NCBI RefSeq assembly: GCF_048544455.1
Contig: NC_133537.1
Span: 310,099,738-310,163,737 of the forward strand
Direction: 5' to 3'
Length of the DNA: 64,000 nucleotides
Source of the DNA: Silene latifolia
Lineage: Eukaryota > Streptophyta > Magnoliopsida > Caryophyllales > Caryophyllaceae
The notes below the pieces were generated by a model, which did no database searches, was not told where the DNA came from, and worked only from the letters and a program-made list of their open reading frames with translations. The position numbers were made by a program, and so were the translations under genes. Of the stretch, positions 45,193 through 58,010 are shown piece by piece. Every line of letters begins with the position of its first letter. The first letter of the stretch is position 1.

Positions 45193-47503
45193 GGGATTTT
45201 CTACAAGGTAACCCTTAGTTTATAAGAATCCTATAAGGTAACCCTCTATTTAATGAATCCCACACTAATAACCCTCTACATCCTAAAAAGTAATTAGCGT
45301 GACATTAAGGTTTAATTCCGTTAAGTTTTAACGTTAAATGCTGATATAGTACGCTGACATGGCAATAGGGTGATGAATCACTGATGACTAAGCATTAGAC
45401 ATGGAAATAAAATTAAAACAAAACTCAAACTCCCTAAACTAAGATTTATGATCAATCGATCATTCAGAAACCCAAAAACCCTTTCACATACCCCATTCCC
45501 CTGTTTCATTTACAAAACCATTCACCCTTAATCTGCCAAACTAGGGTTTCTGATGAACCCACAATTCATCGTCTAATCAAACCCAAAATTTATCGATTAT
45601 CTTTCATCAATAACTTGCATTTTTCATCATTTATTTGTGGGTTTTCAGGTATTCATCTTTCTCCCTTTATTTTTGTTTGTTATTAACACAATATTGTTTA
45701 ATTTTGTATAATCTGATGTTGTTTTTGGTTATTTGTTTAAATATTTGGCCAAGTTGAGAACTTTTAAGTATAAAGATGCTTACTTTTCAAATAACCAGTA
45801 GTTAATTACTTGAGTTCATGCTTTGAAATTCATAATTTGATTGGGGAAGTAGCATAGATAGATGAAGTTCTCGGTAATTTGGTATAAAGATGCTTACTTT
45901 TCACATAATCAGTATGCTTGGATGCAGTAAAGTGAGGCAGTTTGGTATACTATTGACCCGTCTAAAGTTTAAGACGGATAGTTTTCGTCTTAAATGAAAA
46001 CTTGTGTATTTCCACCTTCACTCTCTGTAATTTCGGTAGAATTTAGTGTGTTAAGTTGAAAAATTCGTCGAGACAACCGAGATAGACGCAATATGGACTA
46101 GTATGACAAAATCAAATAGAAGTACTTGTATACTTCTATTTTGGCCGAGCCTTCATGATCTTATTGCCCATGTTGCATTTTTCCTGTTTAATTTAAGTTG
46201 TTGCTTGTTTATCTGTTTAAATATGGCTTATTTTTTCAAGTTGGAAGGAAAAGAAAGTGAAATGAATGTACTGTAACTTTTATCTTCAATTGAAAAGTAA
46301 AGATTGATTCCCTTTTTTTCCTACTATTTTAAATCTTGGTCCCAAGTATAGCTAGCTGGTAAAGCACCGTTTAGTTTGGCTAGGTGAGAATCTTTGTTAC
46401 AGAACCTTTGCAGGCAATTTGGAGTCATTTGTTCAGCTTCTCACTTTTCTTATTTGGAGTCATTTGTTCAACAATTTAGAGAATGGTGTCCCAAGTATAG
46501 CTAGCCTGCATATTATGATCAATCTATACAATTTGTAAAATCTGATATTGTTCTTTGTTAATTCTTTAAATCTTTGTCTAAGTTGAAAACTTTTAGGTGT
46601 AAAGATTATTACTTTTCAAATAATCAGTAGTTAATTACTTAAGAATTTTAATCTTTGGCCAAGTTTGAGTTCATGTTTTGAAACTCATAATTTGATAGTG
46701 GTAATGTTTGGATGCAGTATGGAGAACGTCTTATTAAAGCTTCATTTTAGGGCTAACTTTGTTGAAGTAATAGTTGAAGATACAATAATTATGGGAAGTG
46801 CATCAACATCAACTCAACCACAGGTAAGGAGAGGAAGGAAGAGGAAGGCTACTACTTAATGGATGTTAAAGAAGAAATATGCAAGTGACGACTTTTTTTG
46901 CTGCCTCTGATGGCTTTTTTGCTGGTTATAGTGGCCGTATTTTGCAACCCGGTGAAACTGTAATGACTTATTTGCTGCCTTAATGGCCTTATGTAAACCT
47001 CTGAATGTTATGGCCTTTTTTGTTTTGGCAAGAAGAAAGATACCTTGCTTTTTTTTTGTAATGGAAAACATAATGGTAAGTTTGCCAATATATATAAAGG
47101 GGTTAAATGCTAACTTTTGTTGTCCTCTTTTATTTCATATTTTTTGTTGGCCTGTTTAGGAAAAAAAGTGAAACAAAAAAAATTGATGTAAAATAAGTAG
47201 AGGAAAATTAAAGTAAAGTTGAGAGAATCTAAAAGGAGAAAGGAGCTGTAAAAGAAGTGGAGGGAAATTGATGAACACTTCATTTGCCAAATAACAGCCA
47301 AAAGGAGGGAAACTAATAAGGTAGTCCATGTCATCAACTTAACAGCCACATCACTAACTTAACAGAAAAAATTGACTGATTGCAAATTTAAGGTTATGTT
47401 CATTAGTTTATATAGAGTATAGGGTTATTAGTGTAGGATTCATTAAATAGAGGGTTACCTTATAGGATTCGAAAAAACTAAGGGTTACCTTGTAGAAAAT
47501 CCC
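45193..47503. mobile_element. MULE2, non-autonomous Mutator-like element
   Basis: Terminal inverted repeats of about 85 bp start GGGATTTTCTACAAGGTAAC at the left and are mirrored at the right (GTTACCTTGTAGAAAATCCC). Exact 9-bp target duplication TAAAAAAAA at 45184-45192 and 47504-47512. There is no transposase. The interior has leader-like text (45420-45650), a TTTCAG word near 45645 and a short ORF at 46665-46859 ending RRGRKRKATT followed by 3'-UTR-like DNA, so it may carry captured pieces of a host gene. It differs in both TIR and content from MULE1. Confidence 0.9.
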
Positions 47504-47512
47504 TAAAAAAAA

Positions 47513-48864
47513 TATAAATCAATCACAAAAAAAAAATTGAAAAATTTGAAAGAAGTACAAAAACATGCATTTCTTTTGCATATTAGGCCGAGTCGAAACG
47601 GTAGTATTTCAATGATGATTTTGCGCTACATTTTTTTTTGCCTAAGCCTTGCATAATTGACATGTTATTAGTAGAGTCTTATATGCATGGTCCATGAGTT
47701 TTTGTTAAAATTCTTGCTGAACATTAGACTTGACTTTGAATTTTGGCAAGCTACCTATAATTTCTAAGGTCTAGAGCTTAAAAACTGGTGACATTCATGA
47801 CCAGTTCATGTAGGAATGTGAGTAGTTACTCCTTATAAGGCATGTCACATCAAAATTTCATAAGCATGAATTCAATCTACTTAGTACCTGTATGCATTCG
47901 GTCTGTGGTTGGTGACACACGTTAGGAGAGGCAATCCTCTTTATTTCTTTCTACCCATGAGATCCACATAGCCAAATTGCATGTTTTGTCCCATATAGCT
48001 ACAATCTATAATTTTGTCTACCCTAGCCGAGCTAGTAATGGTAGCCTGTTGGGAATGTTTCACTGCAATGCGGTTATATCTGTTTTGAGAAGTTGGTGGA
48101 AAAGTTGAAGGGATGGAAAAGAAGAAGAAAAATAATATTGAAAAATTGAAAAAAATAAGGCTGAAAAAAAAAGAAAAAAAAGAGAAAGTTAGAAAAATCA
48201 TATGCAGAAAAATGGAAGGTATTGTGATGGTTTATACTCCCACGTTTTATCCATACCCTTTGGGGAGTTGACAATTTTATGGTGGATTGCGAGCTCTGTG
48301 CATCTAATTTGCACTGTTTTGTATTATTAAATTGAGTATGAAGTTGGAATGTGATTAAATTTGGTATTCGGTTGTTACTAGCTTGATTTTTAACTCCATT
48401 TTCCCAAATTCATTTTAGCTCCTTCTTACCCATTACCTCACTTACCCCAAATGGAAGTCCTCGGCATGTGTCTTGGTCATTTGAATGGTTGGAATGCATA
48501 TGTACGGTTGTAGAGATTTTATTCATGTTAGATTGCATGCATGTTCTTATAGGTCGCAATTAGGTGAGTGTACTTTATTCTTTCTATCTCACATTATATC
48601 TTACTACGTGTTTAAATAAGTGATTGAGTGACCCGTGAGAGTTCATTATGATAAGTCTTGCAAGGTCGAAGGTTCAACAGTTTTTAACATCTTCATAATT
48701 CGTTTGCATGACTCATCTTGCTAATTGATTGTTGGTTGTTGCATTAAATTGGTTTAGGGTTTTCACTTTATAGTTAGCTCTGAGATTGAACCCGTCCCAT
48801 TAGTTAGTTTAGCTAGAGTCTAGAGCTTGCTTGGGGACAAGCAAGGGTTTGGTTTGGGGAGGTT
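47513..48864 (+). mobile_element. 3' untranslated part and PPT of Gypsy B
   Basis: Non-coding. Close to the end, GGGGACAAGCAAGGGTTTGG leads into PPT TTGGTTTGGGGAGGTT (48849-48864) and then the LTR. Element A has the same arrangement on the minus strand at about 8657-8690. Minus ORFs at 47941-48274 come from T-rich DNA and are not genes. Confidence 0.75.
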
Positions 48865-50181
48865 TGATGCATGCCTTTTTCATACGTTTACTCTACTCTT
48901 TTTCACGCATTTTTATGCTATTTTGGGTAGCGTAAGCTACTATTCTCCCTTGTTTTCGGTTACTTCGGTCGGACTATGCATTTTGCAGGTTGCTGACCCA
49001 AGTGGTGAAGAATGAGCCAAAACCCGTCCCCGGAGTTGCATTTTGGATAAGTAGTGAAGTTAGAGCTCGGAAGCGGTCGTCTTGGATTGCGTGTTGACTA
49101 CATGAAAATGCGTAAGGAAGAGGCTACACGTTGTTAATAGCTGAAAAGTCGATCGACTGCCACATTGGTCGATCGACTGGTCTTGTTCCTTGAAGTGGTC
49201 GATCGACTATTAATCTGGTCGATCGACTGTCACTGTTCATTGGGCGAGATTTTTATGTTAATTATCTCGGCCCATCTTGTTTCGTGTTTAATAATTTACT
49301 TTTATTATTTAAGAGGAAGGCAGTGAACAATATTAGATTATCTTTTTTACAAACTAAACACTTTCCCACGTTACTTTCTTTGAACTTTCGGATCGGAAAA
49401 CTTGTAATCTTGCTTCCATTATTTCGGTAATTTAATTAACCTTTCATTCTTCAATTATTATTTCCCTAGATTCGTTCTGCTTTTCCTTGTTTCGCCTTTA
49501 TCATATGCTTTATCGTTATTTGCATCTTATTATCATGTCTAATTTAGTTGTTATTATTCTTGCTAATTTTATTAGTTCAATCATGCGTAGCTAAATTTCT
49601 TATGCTGGGATTTAGGGGATCTATGGTTGTATGACGGTTTTTAACTAGTTTTAGATTTGGTATAATTATTCGTCTGAATTGTTAATAGTAGCATTTAATT
49701 CCTATTTAATTAGTTGAATGCATGCGACTAGTTATTTAATCTGATAAACGCCGACCTAGATCGAGAGATTGGAAAGAGTGAGATCTGCTACGAATAATAG
49801 AATACTTTAAATAGAGCGAGAGCATATTACAAAGTTTCTAGGGTGAGTAGTGGACCGAGAGGACCTTTTCACTGCTCTTCAGACCGTAGTTTGACTAAGT
49901 CTTTGACTCTACCTTTGACCGTTATTAGACCATGATGAACCGACAATCCTAGCTATTTTTCCCTTATATTTCTATACTCGATTTCTACACTTTGCTACTT
50001 TACTTTTAGTTACATTAGTTTAGTAATCAAACAAAATCAAACCCCCAGACTTGTTACTTAGATAGATTAGATTTAGCAAATAGAACAAATTGTCTCCCTG
50101 TGGATACGATCCTGACTTCCTCTACTGCACTAGTTTAGGCCAGTTGGTTTATCTTTGATAGGTGTGCGTTTTAGCCTGTCA
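48865..50181 (+). repeat. 3' LTR of Gypsy B
   Basis: Starts TGATGCATGCC, ends GCCTGTCA. It contains about 96 bp (49490-49587) missing from the 5' LTR. All four GTCGATCGAC sites (49148, 49168, 49198, 49218) are intact, while the 5' LTR has lost one. Confidence 0.92.
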
Positions 50182-50186
50182 AGTCG

Positions 50187-50556
50187 CAAAGTGGTAAGGG
50201 AGATTAATCCCTCATTTCTCATCACCATCAACATTTAAAAATGCACCCAAATTTTCTACCTCCAACATCCTCACCAAGTGAGGCTCATTTCTACCCAAAA
50301 ATGTCCAACCCATGAATCGTTGCTATATACGAATGGTGGGGTAGTGAATGTATTGGTGAGGTACATGATTCCAATCAACAAATGGGCAACGATAAATGGC
50401 ATTCCATGTATTCTTGGGGTTATAATGGGAGGGTGACTCAATGTGCAATTTCTCGTGTTTTAATTGAAAAATATTCACAAAAACAAATAAAAACACGGGT
50501 TTCCTCCCGAGAAGCACTGATTTTACGTCCCGCACGACGTAAGAAGCTTGAATGAG
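50187..50556 (-). mobile_element. Element A DNA between pol and late ORF
   Basis: Continues A on the far side of B. Includes the hairpin CGGG-AGGAAA-CCCG (minus strand, 50496-50509). Otherwise non-coding; the minus ORF at 50323-50535 overlaps the hairpin and shows no domain. Confidence 0.6.
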
Positions 50557-51165
50557 TTAAGCTTCCATAGGAAGAGGATTCATGGTGACTTTCTCTAAAA
50601 CTCCAACGATCACATTCTCATGATAGACATTCAAATGATGGCCATTAGCTTTGAATTTTTCTCCATTGGTGGTCATCACTTCAACGGAACCGAACTTGTT
50701 GACTTTAATGACGGTAAACGGATCGGACCACCTTGATCGCAATTTTCCCGGAAATAGCTTGAAACGGGAATTAAATAGCAATACCTTATCACCGATTTTG
50801 AATTCTTTCTTAAGAATCTTCTTATCATGCCATCTTTTTGTCTTCTCCTTATAAAGACGGGAATTTTCATAAGCTTGCAAGCGGAATTCATCAAGCTCAT
50901 TGAGTTGCAATAACTGATTTTCTCCACTTAGTTTTGCATCCATATTTAGCTCCTTGACCACACAATATGCCTTATGCTCCATCTCAACCGATATATGGCA
51001 ATATTTTCCATAGACCAACCTATATGGTGAAGTACCAATAGATGTCTTGAACGCGGTACACTAAGGCCATAGGGTGTCATCTAGCTTCATGCTCCATCTT
51101 TCCTTGATTTGGCAACAACTTTCTCAAGTATGGACCTGAGGTCACGGTTTGATACTTCTTCTCGC
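50557..51165 (-). pseudogene. Element A pol, integrase C-terminus only
   Basis: Minus-strand frame from about 51165 (EVSNRDLRSILEKVV in one frame, then shifts and a TAG) into a clean part starting at 51018, [19 protein letters not shown], on to [23 protein letters not shown] and the C-terminal [14 protein letters not shown]. The same domain of element B reads LVYGKSCHLPVELEHKAWW and LKSRWSGPYTVTNV, so both are Athila-type. Catalytic core, RT and everything upstream are gone: A is cut at about 51165 by a break with no identified mobile element. Confidence 0.85.
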
Positions 51166-52274
51166 TTTTATTTTTCGATGAAACTAGACTTTCCCTCCTT
51201 TTTTTATTCTAATAGTTTCTTTAATCTTAAATACTTTTTTCTGGTGATTATTTACAATTTTAAATTTTTTTTATTATTATCTTGAACATTATAGACCTAG
51301 TGACTTTTTTATTTAAAAAAATATGTCATCTCTACAAATTTTTCAACAATTTTTTTTTTTGTATTTTTTCATTTTATGTCATTTCTCGTTGTTTTAAAGT
51401 CATTGTTGCTGTAGAACATATTAACATAAACCATTTTAAATACTTGTGATCATGAATTACTAGCTAATTTGTCATAAGTAATTAATTTATTGTGAAATTA
51501 TATTTATTTGGATAAATATGCATTAAAAATAGATATGGGCATGGTGTGTGACACATGACCTAACAAATGACATTTGACAAAATCACAAACATAAAATGGA
51601 TGTCCATTTTATGTATGGACCGAAATATTAGAGGGTTTTTAAGGTTAATGGGTGTTTTATTTTAATTGTTAAAATGAAACATAATCATTACCTAAATATA
51701 GCCTTACATGCCTATGTTTTTAGAGAAGAGAAAAAGGAAAAGGTGAAGGCCATGCATTGACCTTCTTCATCTCCCAAAAACCGGCTCCTCCTCCTCTATA
51801 ATGAGTGAAAAATGTTCTCATTTTTCTCTTATGCATTTTTTATCATTCTTACATGCTTCTCCTTATTCTATCTAAAATAGTTTTAGATCTTATAAAATTA
51901 TTCAACTAAATTCTAATATTACATCACATTATTACTAGTGTAGTAATATAAATATTATTAGAATTGTTAAGGATCACTAATATATTAATCTAGTTAATTA
52001 GTATATTAGTATTAAGGATTTTGTTTTGGGTGCAACAAGAGGAGAATCTCTACACTTGAGATTTTGGAGGATCATCCATAATATTTAAGCTCAAGAACAA
52101 ATAAGAAAGGTGACCTTATTTGTGCCCAAAATTTTTGAACCAAATATAATGTAAGAAACATTGTTTTCTTTTATCTCTTTTTAGTTATGCATGCACTAGA
52201 TCTTACACGACTAAGTTAAAATGTTTATTAGATCACTATAAGAAATATTTAATAGTAGGTGTTTGAACCTAACA
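51166..52274 (+). repeat. 5' LTR remnant of copia I, border uncertain
   Basis: Ends GAACCTAACA two bases before a PBS. The expected LTR start (TGTTGGCG as at 58801) is not present, so the 5' part is lost. The first 200-odd bp may belong to something else. A perfect 24-bp palindrome with 11-bp arms (CATAAAATGGA and TCCATTTTATG) lies at 51590-51613. A CTATAAT core follows near 51798. Confidence 0.5.
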
Positions 52275-52276
52275 AT

Positions 52277-52288
52277 TGGTATCAGAGC
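52277..52288 (+). promoter_or_regulatory. Primer-binding site of copia I (tRNA-Met)
   Basis: TGGTATCAGAGC two bases after the LTR end. Confidence 0.85.
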
Positions 52289-54389
52289 ATAAGATGTTGC
52301 ATGCATGATTGATTTATAGTTTTTTTCAAGTTATAAGTAACTTAATTAAAACTAATAATTTGTGATTTATTAGATAATATCACGAAATTATATTGCATAT
52401 TGTATATTATGGTCCTAAAATGTATTTAGGTCATTTTGATTATTTATGGTATTTTATTGCTTGTGTTAATGATTTTTAGTGATTTTATTACATTTTAATG
52501 GGTAAAATGGTTTTTAAAATGCTAAAAATAGTTAGACTTAGTTTCTGAACTTGAAATTTATATATGACCTCACATGAATATTTTACTTATTGTATGTAAA
52601 ATTTCGTATAACTTTGTTTTGTTTTGCATGATTTATGATTTTTTATGTGATAAAAATGGAATAAACGGAGGTAAAATGGTTAAAAATAGTTAAACTTCGA
52701 AACAGGCCATGAAATTTTAATATGTTGTCAAATGCACATTTTACTCACTGTGTATAAAATTTAAGATGAACTTAATTCATTTTGCATGATTTATAAATTT
52801 TTAGTGTAAAAATGACATAAATAGTGACTATTTTAGCATAAATAGCTAAAAAGAATTACATGGCATGAGAAAATTATTTTATGTTGCATTAATATCTCAG
52901 TTATCAGATCTAAAGTTGAAACATTGATTAGATTAATTTTCATATGCTTTAGATATTTTATTTGATAAAACCGATAAATCGCAATTACATTTTCTCGAAA
53001 AAAATTCGAAAATTTTAAACCATAATTTTTGACACTTTGAGTGTCATAGATATATTCCAGAATGTTAAAAAAATTAAATTCAAATTTTAAAATTATTATA
53101 ATTTAATTTGGATTTATTTCATAAAAGTTATGATTTTAGGGTCAAAAATGAGCATAAATATTATATCAAGTTGAATTATTGTCAAAAATTGAGTGATGAC
53201 TAATTTTTGAGTCCTAAGAGAGTTAGGGTAATTAACTTGGACTAAAATTATATTTTAGTATTATTTAGCGATTTTAATAAATTAAAATAGTGAATTTCCA
53301 TAAAACCGGGTTATATGTACGATATAAGTTAAATAGGGCGATTTGGCACATAACTTGGTATGTTAGATACATATTAATGCTGCATATTTCATTGTTGAAT
53401 GTCATATTTCATTTATCTAATTTTGAATTATGTAACTTTATCTTAGTATGACCTTAGTTTTAATCGATATTACCTGTAATGTAAGGGGATATTGATTCGG
53501 TTGTAATTTAATGTGATGTCGTATCACTTTTATTTTTACTAGTTTTTCATATTAAAAATGTATAATAGAAATAGCTATGTATTTTATTATCATTTGTAAT
53601 TCAGGAGTTCTTTCAAGACGGTGCCATTCGGAAAGGCGTTTCGACGAAGACGGTGTTCTTGGGAGGTGTGCCACTTGAAGATTCAAGGGACCAAAGGAGT
53701 TGGTTTCCGAATTTGTAATAGATTATTTGATTTTCTATTTTAGGTAGGCCATACTAGGAATTTTAATTTGCTTTGCATTTCTTTTAATATGTTGCATGCA
53801 TTGTCAAATCGCCATAACAACACATGCATATCATATCCAATCTTCGACCATGTCAATTATAATTATCGATAATTAGACTTTTAGCTCACTTAAAATTGAT
53901 AGATAATAAATTGACAAGACCTCCACTTTAAAAGATTGAGACTTAGCCTTACCAAATAGTAGGAGCCCATGAATCTCAATTTCATTAGGGGTACAATACG
54001 ATTTTTCGGGGTACTTCAATTGACGTTGGGTAAGTGGGGTAACAAGTAGTTATTACACTTCGAAAATTTGGTTGATCTCAACGAAAGTATTTGCGACCAT
54101 AGCCACAATAGGTTCGGGCTAAAGATGAACTTAACGTAAATTCATCGACCCCGAGTTCTAATTGTAGAATCGGTTAAAAAGGGTTAACCTACCAAGTTAT
54201 ATTAGTAAAGGTGTAGAGGGCCCGTTGGCTCACATCCAAGTTAATATGAATTTTGGGTCTCGGAATCATTTTTATAGTTGGGTAGAGGTCACTATATAAA
54301 TGTTATACTTGTCTAATGTTTACAAGTATAATAACGGTAAATGTTAATCAATTTCCTTCATATCCGTTTTGTAGTTATCTTTTACCGCA
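52289..54389 (+). mobile_element. Leader of copia I
   Basis: AT-rich and non-coding for 2.1 kb, similar in length and composition to the leader of D once E is removed. AGGCCATACTAGGA (about 53745) matches AGGCCACACTAGGA in D (22941). Confidence 0.65.
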
Positions 54390-57300
54390 ATGGATTCATC
54401 CAACTCATTAACACCGATCACTATTGAATTATGTCACAAACCGTTCGACGAAATTTGCTCACTAAAAAACCTTGATACGACTAGAGAAATTCATTTTGGC
54501 ATTGGTTCTGATGGTAGTCTTAACTTCATTACTACTTCCTCACCTCCAATCATATATAGCAACTTAGTGGATAAGTCTTGTGAAGGCAACCTCACTAAAA
54601 CCATGGGATCCTTGTCTTTGGAAGCAAGGAGAAATTATAAAGCTAGTGGCAGTCTTAGAAAAAAGCTTGCCATCAAGAAGAGAAAGTTCAAAAGGAGGAA
54701 GAAAAGTAAGAGGTCTAATTCAAACCATAGGGATTTTATGTCTAGTGGGACTACCAATCATATATGCCTTTATTGTCATGGCATGGGCCATTGGGTGAGA
54801 AATTGCCCCATCTTTTTGGGAGATATCAATCATGGACTTGACGTTCCACTTGATAATATTTCTTCCGAAATCTTTGTTATTGATATAAATTATACTTCCA
54901 CCTCAACATGGGTATTGGATACCGGTTGTGGTTCTCATCTTTGTAATCGTTTACAGGGGTTTAGAAACGTGGAAAAGCTAAACAAGGGCGATGTAGATCT
55001 TCGAGTAGGAAATGGAGCTAGGGTAGCCACCACTTCAAGAGGGACTTATGTACTTGTTTTGGCTAATGGCTTTGAGTTATACTTACATAATTGTTATTTT
55101 GTACCTTCTTTATCTAAGAACATCGTTTCTGTTGCCATGTTAGACATGGAAGGATTTTCTTTTGCTATTAAGAACAATTGTTGTGAAATTTCTAGAAATA
55201 AATTGGCCATAGGCCAAGGCACTTCAATTAATGACATTTATGTTCTTGAAACTTTTGACTCAAGCAAAGATATCTATAACATACAATCCAAAAGACTCAA
55301 AACAAGTGACCCAAATGAATAGTACATTTGGCATTGTCGATTAGGTTACATAAATGAGAAACGCATTAAAAGGCTAGTGTCGACTAGAATTATTAGGCCA
55401 TTTGAGTTCTAATCATATGGAGTATGCGAATCTTGTCTCCTTGAAAAAATGATTCGTGCCCCCTTTAGTGGTAAAGGGGCACAACCAAGTGATTTGTTGG
55501 GACTAATACATACCGATGTATGTGGTCCAATGAGTATCACCGCAAGGGGGAATTATGACTACTTTGTCACTTTTACCGATGATTTAAGTAGATATGGGTA
55601 TATTTATTTAATCAAATATAAAAGTGAAGCATTTGAGAAATTTAAAGAATTTCAAAAGGAAGTAGAGAACCAATTGAACAAGAAGATTAAAGTACTTCGA
55701 TCCGATCTTGGTGGAGAATATCATAGCAATGAATTCGATTCTCACTTAAAGGATTGTGGTATTATATCACAACTCACTCCACCTGGCACACCTCAACTCA
55801 ATGGTGTTGCTAAAAGGAGGAATCAAACTCTACTTGATATGGTTCGATCTATGATGAGTCAAACGGATCTACCAGATTCGTTTTGGGGTTTTGCAATTCA
55901 GACGGCCATAAAATCATTAAACCAATGTCCAACCAAAGCTACAAATAAGACACCATATGAGATATGGAAGGGAAAAGTCCCAAACTTGTCATATATTAAA
56001 ACTTGGGGTTGTGATGCTTATGTCAAGAATAAGTCTACCGTTAAGCTAGCACCCAAATCTGACAAGTGTTACTTTGTTGGTTATCCAAAGAACACTTGTG
56101 GATATTACTTCTACAACCATCATGAAAACAAAGTGTTTGTGGCTTATAAGGTTGTCTTTCTAGAATTGGATTACGTTTCTAGAAGACAGAGTGGGAGAAA
56201 ATTTGAACTTCATGAAGTTCAAGAACCACAAACTGAAGAAGAGGTGCAAGAAGATGTTCCTTCATCGTTTAATCAAGTTATTGTTCCTTCCGAACCTAGG
56301 AGGTCAGGTAGAGTTAGTCGCCAACCCGATCGATATGTGGGTATCATCGAGATAGGCGGCGAATTGGACGTCTTACTTTTGGAAAGTGACGAACCCGCAA
56401 CCTACAAAGCTGCAATTTCTAGTCCAAATTCAACTTTATGGTAAGAGGCCATGCAATCCGAAATAAAATCTATGCATGAGAACCAAGTGTGGGACTTGGT
56501 TGATTTGCCTAAAGATGTAAGACCTCTTCAATGAAAATGGATCTTTAAGATCTTTAAGGTAGAGAATGGTATAGAAGGACATGATGATGTCTACAAAGCG
56601 AGGCTAGTTGCAAAAGGTTTCACCCAAGTTCATGGTTTACCCTATGACGAAACCTTTTCCCTCGTAGGCATGCTTAGATCTATTCGGATCATGTTAGCGA
56701 TTGCCACATTTCATGATTATGAAATATGGCAAATGGATGTCAAAACCACCTTCCTAAATGGGTATTTAGAGGAGGAAGTATACATGACACAACCTGAGGG
56801 TTTTGTACATCCTAAAAATCCTAACAAGGTATGCAAACTTAAGAGATCCATCTATGGTCTTAAGCAAGCATCAAGAAGTTGGAATCATCGTTTTGATCAT
56901 GTAATAAAAGAGAATGGTTTCACTCAAAGTGTCGAAGAACCATGTTTATAATTGAAGTTTAGTGGGAGCAAAGTCATCTTTCTAATCTTGTATGTAGATG
57001 ACATATTTCTCATTGGCAATGATATACCAATGCTTACCTCTGTAAAGGGGTAGCGAGGGAATCACTTCCAGATGAAAGATTTAGGAGAGGCACAACGCAT
57101 ATTGGGTATTCGAATCTATAGAGATAGATCTAAGAGGATATTGGCACTAAGTCAAGAGTCTTATATTGATAAGGTTCTTCGACGTTTTAACATGAATAAA
57201 TCCAAGAGGGGTTTTATTCCAATGGGTAGTGGGATTACATTGAGCAAGTCTCAGTCACCCACATAATCTGAAGATGTTGAACGCATGAAATTGATCCCTT

Positions 57301-58010
57301 ATGCTTCCGCCGTTGGATCAATCATGTATGCCATGATATGCATTCGTCCCGATGTATCGTATGCTTTGAGCATGGCAAGCAGATATCAAGCCAATCCAGG
57401 TGAAAGACATTAAATAGCTGTCAATAATATCCTTAAGTACATGAGAAGGACTAAGGATTTATTCTTAGTGTTTGGAAGAGATTCCGAGCTGAGTGTGAAG
57501 GGTTACACCGACTCGAGCTTTCAAACTGATAGGGATGCTTTGAAATCCCAGGCTGGCTCTGTTTTCATGATTAATGGTGGTGTGGTTAGCTGGAAAAGCT
57601 TCAAAGAGTGAGTTGACGAAAGTCCTGGCCAAACCCGCACGGTCATTGCGGATTCTACAACGGAGGCTGAGTACATTGCAACATCTGAAGCTGCCAAGGA
57701 AGCCGTGTAGATTAGGCAATTTTTGGAAGGACTAAGGATAGTTCCTACCGCCAAAGATCCTATCACGATCTTATGTGATAATAGTGGGGCTATCTTTCAA
57801 GCTAAAGAGCCCATGTCTAGTAACAGGTCTAGACATGCACTTAGAAAATTTCATGTAATTAGAGATTTCATCGAAAGGAAGGAAATATCGATTTGTAAGG
57901 TTGGGACATATGATAACATCGTTGATCCTTTAACCAAGCCTTTATCACAGGCTAAGAATGACAAACATGTTATTTCCATGGGTCTTATACGTATGCCAAG
58001 TTTGTATTAG
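54390..58010 (+). pseudogene. Gag-Pol of copia I, decayed
   Basis: All in one frame. The Gag part is short: only about 125 residues precede the knuckle CLYCHGMGHWVRNC, against about 280 in D, so its first half is deleted. Protease STWVLDTGCGSHLCN, integrase with HTDVCGP, LRSDLGGEY and GVAKRRNQT (catalytic Glu replaced by Lys), RT with YVDD, and RNase H all follow. Stops include TAG 55320, TAA near 55410, TAA 56442, TGA near 56533, TAA 56949 and others to 57710. About 30 extra bp near 57608-57637 break RNase H between WKSFK and ADSTTEAEY. Clearly dead, related to but older than D. Confidence 0.9.

Larger units (their letters stand above)
32881..50181 (+). mobile_element. Gypsy element B (Athila type), full length
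   Basis: LTRs 32881-34101 and 48865-50181, PBS TGGCGCCGTTGTCGGGG at 34106, decayed gag 34220-35717, pol 35671-39864, a third ORF 41011-42394, PPT 48849-48864. Exact target duplication AGTCG (32876-32880 and 50182-50186) places it in element A, opposite orientation. Without solo LTR K and MULE2 it is about 12.5 kb. The tRNA-Asp-like PBS, DLGAS protease and extra ORF after pol are Athila-like. Confidence 0.93.
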
